Source: CAYTOJ01 sp964439415 (GTDB taxonomy: Bacteria; Pseudomonadota; Alphaproteobacteria; Rickettsiales; CAZAGG01). From it: a stretch of 5,582 nt of DNA. Position numbers and translations under genes: made by a program. Below are positions 1 to 5,582 of this stretch, piece by piece. Within the stretch, counting starts at the first letter, position 1, and every line of letters starts with the position of its first letter. The stretch lies in assembly GCA_964439415.1 (NCBI GenBank), contig CAYTOJ010000117.1, positions 1 to 5,582 of the forward strand, written 5' to 3'. The notes under the pieces were generated by a model, which was given only the letters and a program-made list of their open reading frames with translations, had not been told where the DNA came from and searched no databases.

Positions 1-176
1 TCATCTGCAAGCTAAGCTTAGCTCTCAAATCCGCATGTACTTCTGTGTACACTTGGCTAAGGCTAAAAACGCTTTCAGCGTTTTCTTCACGCCTACGCTC
101 TGCGATGCTCGCTTCGCGCTACTCAAGCTCACCGCAGCGAGTTTCAAAAGAAGTCTAATAGACCTGAGCGTAACAA
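1..176. other. Non-coding stretch with several short inverted repeats
   Basis: No convincing gene is visible here on either strand. The stretch holds a perfect 14-bp palindrome AGCTAAGCTTAGCT at 10-23. It also holds arms TGTAC/GTACA at 36-40 and 47-51 around a 6-nt loop, and arms AAAACGCT/AGCGTTTT at 66-73 and 77-84 around a 3-nt loop. Looser arms CTCGCT/AGCGAG lie near 108-140. The 66-84 hairpin is followed by T-rich sequence on both strands, so it could act as a weak terminator. The density of small palindromes suggests an interspersed intergenic repeat or the 3' region of a neighbouring transcript, but a single copy cannot prove this. Confidence 0.4.
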
Positions 177-207
177 AAAAACCGCCTGGAAATTCCAGGC
201 GGTTTTT
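177..207 (-). terminator. Intrinsic terminator of the RTX gene, probably bidirectional
   Basis: Thirteen bases at 177-189 (AAAAACCGCCTGG) pair perfectly with 195-207, leaving a 5-nt loop (AAATT). On the minus strand the GC-rich stem is followed by a run of seven T, counting the A-tract at 175-181 read in reverse. It lies about 20 bases past the RTX stop codon, the expected position. On the plus strand the stem is followed by five T (203-207), so it could also stop transcription coming from the left. Confidence 0.9.
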
Positions 208-227
208 GTCGTATATGTATCAGGCTA

Positions 228-1472
228 TTATATGATGATGAAGGAAGTTGCATCCAGTTCATCAACACCAACATCCTTAAGGGTGATGGTGTTACCACCG
301 CCCAGACTGATAACTGCATCACCATCAGAGTTGGTGGATACAAAACCAGCCAGAATGTCAGCACCTGAATCAATGGTTGTGCCATTGACAAACTTCTTAA
401 CAGCAATGGTTTCATCGCTTGCGTCAAAGTCATGGATAACATCCACATCAGAGCCACCAAGGAAGATGAACATATCGTTGCCATCACCGCCACCGAGCAG
501 GTCATTACCGGAACCGCCTTCGATAACATCGTTGCCTTCACTGCCATATACAGTATCAGCGCCGCTGTTGCCTTCGAGAACGTCATTACCGGAATTACCG
601 TCAATGTAGTCATTGCCTGCATCGCCGGAGATGGTGTCGCCACCTTTACCGCCGCTGATCCAGTCTTTGCCTTCATTGCCCCAGATGCGGTCAAAACCGT
701 CGCCGCCGCTGAGCCAGTCAGCACCTTCGCCGCCCCAGATGTTATCGTTACCGGTATCACCCTTGATGGAATCAGCACCGCCATCGCCATAGATGTAGTC
801 GTTGCCTTTACCGCCTGCAATGGTATCTTTGCCGGTGTTGGAAGCAGCATCAGCATCGTCGCAATCGTTAGCGCCGTCACCGTGAATGGTGTCATGGCCA
901 TCGTTGCCTTCAAGATAATCATGGCCTGAACCGCCGAAGATAACATCATGGCCGGTATTGCCTTCAACCTTGTCAGCACCAGTACCACCATAGATGGTAT
1001 CAGCACCCTGACCACCGCTTAAGCTATCAGTGCCGGAGCCTCCGAATATTTCATCATGACCTGAGTCGCCATCAATAGAATCAGCGCCCTTGCCACCGAA
1101 CAGGCAGTCATCGCCGCCGCCGCCGTTAATGGCGTTATTGCCATCGTTACCAGCAATCGCGTTAGCATCGCCATTACCTTCAGCTTTCAGATCTTTATTT
1201 CCGGTAAGAATCAGATTCTCAACGTTATCATCCAGCTCATAAGAAACTGAAGATACAACCAGATCAATGCCTGCACCTTCATTTTCCTGAACGCTAGCAT
1301 CTGCCTTGTTTACAAAGAACAGATCGTTAGCAGCTGTGCCTTTTAAGTTTTTCTTTGGTCCGAACGCATTATCAAAGCTTACGTCCTCACCTACGCATTC
1401 AACGGCGCACTCCTGCTCCGCTTTGGAGAGAGTACTGTAATCGTCGAAAACGGTACCAACTACTGTAGCCAT
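228..1472 (-). CDS. RTX (hemolysin-type calcium-binding repeat) protein, probable type I secretion substrate
   Basis: 414 residues, ATG at 1470-1472, TAA at 228-230. Residues 1-43 are an acidic, non-hydrophobic leader with no Sec signal peptide. Residues about 44-107 match the degenerate module common in hemolysin-type proteins (here GTAANDLFFV, then VSSVSYELDDNVENLILTG). Residues about 108-334 hold roughly 23 nonapeptides of the GGxGxDxUx type, which in this family bind Ca2+ and fold into a parallel beta-roll. One repeat carries a 13-residue insertion (about 198-219). Residues 335-414 (FIF, DVIHDFD, GGGNTITL, ending in SFIII) resemble the C-terminal export region of serralysins and other RTX proteins, which pass directly to the outside through an ABC transporter, membrane fusion protein and TolC-type channel. 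No catalytic domain is visible, so it is a secreted or surface structural/adhesive protein rather than a protease or pore-forming toxin. Four cysteines (22, 26, 123, 204) are unusual. No transporter genes are nearby. Family assignment is firm; exact role is unknown. Confidence 0.93.
   Translation of the reverse strand: MATVVGTVFDDYSTLSKAEQECAVECVGEDVSFDNAFGPKKNLKGTAANDLFFVNKADASVQENEGAGIDLVVSSVSYELDDNVENLILTGNKDLKAEGNGDANAIAGNDGNNAINGGGGDDCLFGGKGADSIDGDSGHDEIFGGSGTDSLSGGQGADTIYGGTGADKVEGNTGHDVIFGGSGHDYLEGNDGHDTIHGDGANDCDDADAASNTGKDTIAGGKGNDYIYGDGGADSIKGDTGNDNIWGGEGADWLSGGDGFDRIWGNEGKDWISGGKGGDTISGDAGNDYIDGNSGNDVLEGNSGADTVYGSEGNDVIEGGSGNDLLGGGDGNDMFIFLGGSDVDVIHDFDASDETIAVKKFVNGTTIDSGADILAGFVSTNSDGDAVISLGGGNTITLKDVGVDELDATSFIII
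471..1151 (-). repeat. RTX nonapeptide repeat array (27-bp period, 54-bp super-period)
   Basis: This DNA encodes residues 108-334 of the RTX protein as about 23 consecutive 9-residue units, so it has a 27-bp periodicity with much divergence between copies. Alternate units differ in kind. In every second unit the ninth position is aromatic (F125, F143, Y161, F179, then H197, Y228, W246, W264), while the intervening units mostly carry polar or charged residues there. The only break is an insertion at about 816-881, which adds 13 residues without shifting the alternation. The repetitive composition also keeps shadow frames open on both strands. Confidence 0.88.
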
Positions 1473-1478
1473 AATCTA

Positions 1479-1482
1479 CCTC
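1479..1482 (-). promoter_or_regulatory. Ribosome binding site of the RTX gene
   Basis: On the minus strand GAGG lies 6 nt before the ATG at 1472 (GATGAGGTAGATTATG). This good match and spacing support the chosen start of the RTX gene. Confidence 0.7.
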
Positions 1483-1516
1483 ATCATTTTAATATAATTG
1501 AAACAATCGCAGCGTT

Positions 1517-1545
1517 GGACTACAAAGTATATTAATTGATGTCAA
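1517..1545 (-). promoter_or_regulatory. Possible promoter of the RTX gene
   Basis: On the minus strand a perfect -35 hexamer TTGACA occurs at 1545-1540. At 17-nt spacing the -10 position (1522-1517) reads TAGTCC, which is poor. A better -10-like hexamer, TATACT (1531-1526), is only 8 nt away and cannot pair with this -35. TTGACA is part of a small inverted repeat ATTGA-TG-TCAAT (1535-1546), which could instead be a regulator site. The location, 45-75 bases upstream of the start codon, is sensible, but the call is weak. Confidence 0.3.
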
Positions 1546-1604
1546 TATGATTTATTAAAAAATACGAATTAATTAAACGAACATAATTAATACAACCACT
1601 TATT

Positions 1605-1626
1605 TTGTGCACTGCATTCCGCACAA
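1605..1626. promoter_or_regulatory. Inverted repeat TTGTGC-N10-GCACAA, possible operator
   Basis: Perfect 6-bp arms (1605-1610 and 1621-1626) flank 10 bases within otherwise AT-rich intergenic DNA, about 130 bases upstream of the RTX start. The geometry fits a dimeric transcription factor site. No specific regulator can be named, and a 6-bp inverted repeat can arise by chance. Confidence 0.25.
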
Positions 1627-1823
1627 TCAATTAAATAGCATTTACCTAATCAGATGAATTCAACACCGTTTACAAGTAAAATCTACTTACGCCCCTGTCC
1701 ACTTGGTTAAAAAATCGGTATTGGCTGCATTGCAAAAAAGCAATTTAATTCAGGCAATTAAAAATCAATTATGTTTACAGAGCAAAATTTCGCAAAAAAA
1801 ATTATCTCCGGAAATCTTTGATA

Positions 1824-1851
1824 TTGAGTAGAATTTATTTTTCTGTATACG
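1824..1851 (+). promoter_or_regulatory. Possible promoter of the glycosyltransferase operon
   Basis: TTGAGT (1824-1829) and TATACG (1846-1851) are separated by 16 nt and each match four of six positions of the sigma-70 consensus. Transcription from here would give a leader of about 160 nt that includes the GC-rich hairpin block before the start codon at 2020. In DNA this AT-rich such matches are common, so confidence is low. Confidence 0.25.
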
Positions 1852-1943
1852 AGTCTCCAACAATTCCAGCGCTTCAAATAAAAAATTATATGGTACACCT
1901 GTTGCATTTTAATAATTATTTTTTAGGAGCGAAGCGACCTGCG

Positions 1944-1987
1944 CCAGCGCGCTGGGGGGAGGCTGTAAGCCGGGGGGTGCGCCCCCC
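1944..1987 (+). other. GC-rich block of three consecutive hairpins in the operon leader
   Basis: Three inverted repeats follow each other almost without gaps: the 12-bp perfect palindrome CCAGCGCGCTGG (1944-1955); GGCT-GTA-AGCC (1961-1971); and GGGGGG-TGCG-CCCCCC (1972-1987). A second G6 run at 1954-1959 could compete with 1972-1977 for the single C6 run, so two alternative folds are possible. The GC-rich block begins at about 1926 (GAGCGAAGCGACC) and ends at about 1988, 32 bases before the start codon. No T-tract follows the last stem, so it is not a standard intrinsic terminator. It could be an interspersed repeat, a leader RNA structure or a remnant. Confidence 0.55.
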
Positions 1988-2019
1988 TCAACAAACAAAA
2001 GATATACCGCCGAAGTGAC

Positions 2020-4191
2020 ATGGAAAATTGGGGTTCTTCAAACGCTAGCGGTATATCCGGATCCGGCAATTATAAAACGGGGCTGAATAAATCCGCCCCC
2101 ACCATTACTTACGCCTGCGCGCTAGGGCGTGGGGTTTTTATGCTTTATGGAGACTTCCCATATGCGCTAACTGGCGGGGAGAGCATCTCTATTGACGGTA
2201 TCCCTGCGGAAAAACCATATCTGGCAGCATCTCTCATCGGCTCCGCTCAGAGGCGCATGGTTATGATTCTGCGCGTCAGCGATTCATATTACCTTGATAC
2301 CATTCATGAAGTAACCTTTACGCAACCTAATGGTAAATATTCATGGAAGCATGAATCACTATTGGATGAATCGGGGGCTGGCTTTGGCAATTTCCTGAAC
2401 GGGCTTGAGGAGGCCAATTGCCTTAAAGTTTTAACCCTGATGATAAAATATGCCGCTGTGGATGCGGCTACGGCTGCCGCCAGCCATTATTCAGCCTTAA
2501 GTATCGCAGCCCGCACGCGCCTTACAGCAATGGAGCGGAAAGTTGAGGGGCAATTCTGGCTTACACCCAACATTTTGTATGGGGAGGTTGAACTGGGCGG
2601 AAAAAACCTGTCCGGCGCACGGCTGGTTATCATTGCTCCAAATGGCATTAAGGGATCGGCTGCGGAAATAATGCAGTTGCCTTATCAGAGGCCAGGGCAG
2701 GAAGGCGCATTCCACCCGGTAACCATGCTGCTTAGTAACAAGGCCGTGCAGGAAATTGAAAATGGATACATAAATCTGCTAACCAGAGAGCAGCTTATTC
2801 CCCTACAGGCTATAGATACCAAAACAAACCGCCAGATAGGCTCAGCCCAGATTATCAGCTATTTAAAGACTCTGCCGGATACTACAGGCTTTAACATCAG
2901 AAATTTTATCAATAATGCGCTGATAGAACATACGGCGAATGAATCAAAAGCAGCTTCATCGGCACTTGTAAGAAATTTGCAGTTGCATATACCGTCAAGC
3001 CATACTTCTGTAAGCGACAAGAACGGTTCTTTCGGCATTAATCTGGAGATGACATTCCCGGTAGATGGCAAAGGCATATTTATTTCCGGCTGGATGTTTG
3101 ACCCAATGGAAATGGCGGAGAGTTTCTCACTGCAAGCCGACCTTGGCTTTTCCCTTAATTTTGCTCTGGAGAGGCTGCATTTTTATGCCCGCAGGGATGT
3201 AGAGGATATTTACAAGGAATCTCCCCTTTACAAAAGCGGAAACTGCCGTGGTTTTATTGCATTCCTGGAATATCCCAAAAATCTGGCGGCAAGAATTAAT
3301 GGCTGGCCGGATCCGTTATCCTATCGGCTGACGGTGCAGCTTAAAGGTGGGCTTAGNNNNNNNNNNNNNNNNNNNNNNNNNNNNNNNNNNNNNNNNNNNN
3401 NNNNNNNNNNNNNNNNNNNNNNNNNNNNNNNNNNNNNNNNNNNNNNNNNNNNNNNNGCCGCTGACCCTGATATGAAAAGCGCTGAAGTAATATATGTGCT
3501 GGATTATCCTGAACATAAAGAATTGCTGCTGAAGAAACTACGTGACCTTTCCCTCTTATACCGCTTTCCTGTGCGCCTCGCGGTAATGTCCACCAATGGT
3601 GGCTATGCCAGGGCAACTAACGCTGGTGCTAGCCTGGCAAAGTCCGGGCAACTGGTACTGATGAATTCGGATGTCGCGCCCGTCACCAAAGGCTGGCTGC
3701 CTGCTATGCTGAATGCCTATAATAATGCTCATGATAATAAGATAGGCATTATCGGCCCTAAGCTGCTTTATGAGGATGGTGGGCTTCAACATGCTGGCAT
3801 GTACTTTGAGATAGACACAAAGTACGCTTTCTACGGCAACAAGCATTACTTCAAGGGGTATCCATCCGGCTTTGCCGCTGCTAACGTCAGCCGCACAGTT
3901 CCTGCGGTAACCGGGGCATGTATGATGTTATCAAGGGATTTATATAAACAACTGAATGGCCTGTCCACCGATTATGTAGTGGGTGATTTTGAGGATTCCG
4001 ACCTTTGCCTGCGCGCTTATAAGGCCGGATATAATTCTTATTACCTGGCTTCAGTTGAAATGTACCACTTTGAAAGGCAATCAATGAATCAGGTTGCGGA
4101 GGATGCTAATGCGCGGTTCAATCTTAATGCCTCCATCCATGCAGAACGGTGGGGCAGAGTTATTGATGAGGTTATGAGCGCACATGGCTAG
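2020..4191 (+). CDS. Large protein with C-terminal family 2 glycosyltransferase (GT-A) domain, interrupted by an assembly gap
   Basis: 723 residues if the gap is truly 100 bases; ATG 2020, TAG 4189-4191. Residues 1-445 contain no glycosyltransferase motif. They look like a mix of beta-rich and helical segments with no signal peptide or clear membrane helix; a GKGIFISGWMFDP stretch at 350-362 resembles the start of a beta-sandwich-like module, but I cannot name the domain. After the gap the GT2 features are clear: EVIYVLD, then GGYARATNAG (527-536), the metal/nucleotide-sugar motif MNSD (548-551, in the DxD position), the acceptor-side acidic motif GDFEDSDLCLR (655-665, probable catalytic E658/D659) and YHFERQS (682-688). 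The enzyme should transfer a sugar from a nucleotide-sugar donor in the cytoplasm; donor and acceptor are unknown. The first strand and SVIIP-like motif expected at the domain start must lie in the gap. No good ribosome binding site precedes the ATG, yet no other ATG, GTG or TTG is available upstream in frame before the stop at 1966. The next gene overlaps it by 8 bp. Confidence 0.85.
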   Translation: MENWGSSNASGISGSGNYKTGLNKSAPTITYACALGRGVFMLYGDFPYALTGGESISIDGIPAEKPYLAASLIGSAQRRMVMILRVSDSYYLDTIHEVTFTQPNGKYSWKHESLLDESGAGFGNFLNGLEEANCLKVLTLMIKYAAVDAATAAASHYSALSIAARTRLTAMERKVEGQFWLTPNILYGEVELGGKNLSGARLVIIAPNGIKGSAAEIMQLPYQRPGQEGAFHPVTMLLSNKAVQEIENGYINLLTREQLIPLQAIDTKTNRQIGSAQIISYLKTLPDTTGFNIRNFINNALIEHTANESKAASSALVRNLQLHIPSSHTSVSDKNGSFGINLEMTFPVDGKGIFISGWMFDPMEMAESFSLQADLGFSLNFALERLHFYARRDVEDIYKESPLYKSGNCRGFIAFLEYPKNLAARINGWPDPLSYRLTVQLKGGLXXXXXXXXXXXXXXXXXXXXXXXXXXXXXXXXXXAADPDMKSAEVIYVLDYPEHKELLLKKLRDLSLLYRFPVRLAVMSTNGGYARATNAGASLAKSGQLVLMNSDVAPVTKGWLPAMLNAYNNAHDNKIGIIGPKLLYEDGGLQHAGMYFEIDTKYAFYGNKHYFKGYPSGFAAANVSRTVPAVTGACMMLSRDLYKQLNGLSTDYVVGDFEDSDLCLRAYKAGYNSYYLASVEMYHFERQSMNQVAEDANARFNLNASIHAERWGRVIDEVMSAHG
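3357..3456. other. Assembly gap of 100 N
   Basis: Exactly 100 undetermined bases, the conventional size used for scaffold gaps of unknown length. With this length the flanking reading frame happens to stay open and continuous, so one gene probably spans it. The missing part should encode the linker and the first strand of the GT-A domain. The flanking sequence AADPDM...EVIYVLD suggests that only a few tens of residues are missing, so 100 may be close to the true length, but this is inference. Confidence 0.95.
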
Positions 4192-5578
4192 GGAGACATC
4201 CAGAAAGAAAAACATAGCGGCGGTGACAGTTGCTGATACACCGACTGATATATCAGTTGCGCGGAAAACCAGGGTTTTAGTGGTATCGCACAATCACCCG
4301 GATTTTTTCCCAGGAGGTTCAGAGAAACTCGCCTACCAGTTGTTCAGGCAAACTAACGCATCTGACTCCCACACTGCTGTGTTTCTGGCGGCGACTGGGG
4401 CAATCAGCAGGGAATCCGCGCACCCCGGCACACCGTTTTTATCCCATAACGGCAAAGCCGATGAGTTTTTATTCTGGGGCGATGCCTTTGATTACCTGAT
4501 GCAGACCAGCCGTAATCATGAGGCTTTGCATAATGAATTCGCGGAGTTCCTAAAGGCACAAAGCCCTGATGTTGTGCACTTTCACCATACCCTGCGCTTT
4601 GGCGTGGAAGCTATAAGGGTAGTGCGGGATGTTCTGCCGCAGGCCGCAATTATTTACACGCTGCATGATTTTATTCCCATATGCAACCGCGATGGGCAGA
4701 TGCTGCGCAAAACTGATGATTCGCTTTGCTCATACGCCTCCCCTGCCCGTTGTCATGAATGCTTCCCGCATATCCCGGCTAACCGTTTCAAGCTCAGGGA
4801 GCTTACCATAAAGCAGCATTTTGAACTGGTTGATGCATTTGTCAGCCCAAGCAGAATGCTGATTGAGCGGTTTGTAGAATGGGGTTTGCCACGGGATAAA
4901 ATGCACCTCATTCAAAACGGGGTTGATACCTCGCCTGTCATGAAAATTAATTCTGGAATTAATCAATCTGGAGCAGACAAGCGCAACCGCTTCTCTTTCT
5001 TTGGCCAGATTTCACCTTATAAAGGAACCATGCTTCTGCTGGATGCGGCAGAGAAACTGCTGGCGAGTGGTTTTGATGATTTTTATGTAAATATTCATGG
5101 CAACGTATCCCTGCAATCAGAGGATTTCAAAAAAGCATTTGCAGAGAAAATCAATAAACTACAAAGCCATGTGGCTTTCCATGGCAGGTATGATCACGAC
5201 TCAATCCCGAAGTTTATGGAAAATACTGACTGGGTGGTTGTGCCATCCATCTGGTGGGAGAATTCTCCGCTGGTGATAGCCGAAGCATTCCGTCATGCAA
5301 AACCAGTGATTTGCAGTAACATCGGCGGCATGGCTGAGAAAGTCCAGCATATGGAAAATGGTTTGCACTTTGATGTTGGCAGCAGCCAGAGCCTGATGCA
5401 ACAAATGCGCAAAGCCGCAACCACGAAAGGCTTGTGGGAGAAGTTACAGGCGGGAATAATGCCGCCGCCCTCAATCGCTGAATGCGCGCAGGAGTATATA
5501 GAGCTTTACGGGCGCATTTTACGTTCGTCCACGCACAAAGTTGAGCCAACAGGCAAAAAGAAAGTAAAGGCGGCATGA
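4184..5578 (+). CDS. Glycosyltransferase, GT4-like (GT-B fold)
   Basis: 464 residues, ATG 4184, TGA 5576-5578. Residues 1-28 are a polar extension. The N-terminal Rossmann half starts at VLVVSHNHPD (31-40) with the loop PGGSEK (43-48), then HFHH (132-135) and TLHD (159-162). A cysteine set C167, C182, C190 and C193 (the last two as CHEC) follows, seen in a subset of GT4 enzymes and possibly metal-binding. The C-terminal half starts at FFGQISPYKG (272-281). The family signature E-x7-E is present as ENSPLVIAE (E359, E367), preceded by two tryptophans; it contacts the nucleotide-sugar donor. The enzyme should be a retaining, cytoplasmic transferase building a surface glycan or glycoprotein; sugar and acceptor cannot be read from sequence. 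The C-terminus is lysine-rich (GKKKVKAA). The start lies 8 bp inside the preceding gene, with GAGG 12 nt upstream, so translation is probably coupled. Length and motifs suggest an intact enzyme. Confidence 0.93.
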   Translation: MARETSRKKNIAAVTVADTPTDISVARKTRVLVVSHNHPDFFPGGSEKLAYQLFRQTNASDSHTAVFLAATGAISRESAHPGTPFLSHNGKADEFLFWGDAFDYLMQTSRNHEALHNEFAEFLKAQSPDVVHFHHTLRFGVEAIRVVRDVLPQAAIIYTLHDFIPICNRDGQMLRKTDDSLCSYASPARCHECFPHIPANRFKLRELTIKQHFELVDAFVSPSRMLIERFVEWGLPRDKMHLIQNGVDTSPVMKINSGINQSGADKRNRFSFFGQISPYKGTMLLLDAAEKLLASGFDDFYVNIHGNVSLQSEDFKKAFAEKINKLQSHVAFHGRYDHDSIPKFMENTDWVVVPSIWWENSPLVIAEAFRHAKPVICSNIGGMAEKVQHMENGLHFDVGSSQSLMQQMRKAATTKGLWEKLQAGIMPPPSIAECAQEYIELYGRILRSSTHKVEPTGKKKVKAA

Positions 5579-5582
5579 CAGA
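5575..5582 (+). CDS. Probable start of the next operon gene (partial)
   Basis: ATG at 5575 overlaps the TGA of the GT4 gene as ATGA, a common arrangement for translationally coupled genes. TAAAGGCGG, a fair Shine-Dalgarno match, lies just before it, with AAAGG (5566-5570) 4 nt from the ATG. Only two full codons (Met-Thr) are inside the window, so the product cannot be identified; position suggests a third glycan-related gene. Confidence 0.45.

Larger units (their letters stand above)
1473..2019. other. Divergent intergenic region, AT-rich with a GC-rich end
   Basis: This 547-base stretch separates the RTX gene (minus strand) from the glycosyltransferase operon (plus strand) and should hold the control elements of both. 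From about 1483 to 1925 it is strongly AT-rich, with many A and T runs and TTAA tetramers, and has no convincing gene. From about 1926 it changes abruptly to GC-rich sequence with hairpins. A 66-codon open frame at 1818-2018 runs through both parts, but it has no evident ribosome binding site and its second half is simply the hairpin block translated, so I do not call it a gene. Confidence 0.7.

Noticed and set aside
25..147. Minus-strand 40-residue open frame starting with TTG, with a lysine- and alanine-rich product
   Set aside because: Needs a TTG start without a visible ribosome binding site, lies past a strong terminator and covers a palindrome-rich stretch. It could be a fragment of a repeat, but not a supported gene.
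432..929. 165-codon plus-strand open frame opposite the RTX repeats
   Set aside because: Antisense shadow kept open by the 27-bp repeat periodicity; composition is dominated by A, V, I and T with no domain features. The same holds for the plus-strand frame at 232-609.
155..1015. 286-codon open frame on the minus strand inside the RTX gene
   Set aside because: It is a shifted frame of the repetitive RTX array: the product is a low-complexity series of A, V, M, T and S, and it runs through the terminator. The RTX frame is clearly the real one.
471..1151. Regularly spaced repeats that might be a CRISPR array
   Set aside because: The repeats are coding, diverged, have no unique spacers and translate to RTX nonapeptides.
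1569..1590. Multiple TTAA tetramers suggesting a CtrA-type site
   Set aside because: The TTAA spacing here is 10 nt or more rather than the 7 nt expected for CtrA boxes, and TTAA is common in DNA this AT-rich.
1818..2018. 66-codon open frame just before the GT2 gene
   Set aside because: No evident ribosome binding site, the first half is AT-rich spacer and the second half is the hairpin block. Nothing recognisable in the product.

Overview
The window looks like a piece of a draft or metagenome-assembled Gram-negative genome. The main clue is an RTX protein with glycine/aspartate nonapeptide repeats and a C-terminal tail typical of type I secretion substrates. The style of the RTX protein and of the glycosyltransferases would fit an alphaproteobacterium, but nothing here fixes the taxon. 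A run of exactly 100 N (3357-3456) is an assembly gap inside a gene.

Layout. Positions 1-176 are non-coding and rich in short inverted repeats. A strong, near-symmetric intrinsic terminator (177-207) closes the minus-strand RTX gene (228-1472, 414 aa). A divergent intergenic region follows (1473-2019). It is very AT-rich, except that its last part (about 1926-1988) is an abrupt GC-rich block with three back-to-back hairpins just before the plus-strand genes. The plus-strand genes form a tightly packed operon. The first is a large protein (2020-4191) with about 445 residues of non-catalytic N-terminal sequence and a family 2 glycosyltransferase (GT-A) domain at its C-terminus. The second is a GT4/GT-B glycosyltransferase (4184-5578) overlapping the first by 8 bp. 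A further gene probably starts in an ATGA overlap at 5575 and runs off the window.

How the parts may work together. The two glycosyltransferases are almost certainly co-transcribed and probably act on one glycan, either a surface polysaccharide or a protein-linked glycan. The divergent RTX gene encodes a predicted Ca2+-binding secreted or surface protein. A link between the two, such as the glycan modifying or anchoring the RTX protein, is suggested only by adjacency. No type I transporter, protease domain or known toxin domain is visible.

Most notable details: the RTX repeats carry an 18-residue super-period with an aromatic residue on every second repeat, kept in register across a 13-residue insertion. 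The RTX protein also has four cysteines, unusual for this class. The GC-rich triple-hairpin element sits in the leader of the glycosyltransferase operon. The N-terminal part of the GT2 protein is of a kind I cannot assign to a named domain.
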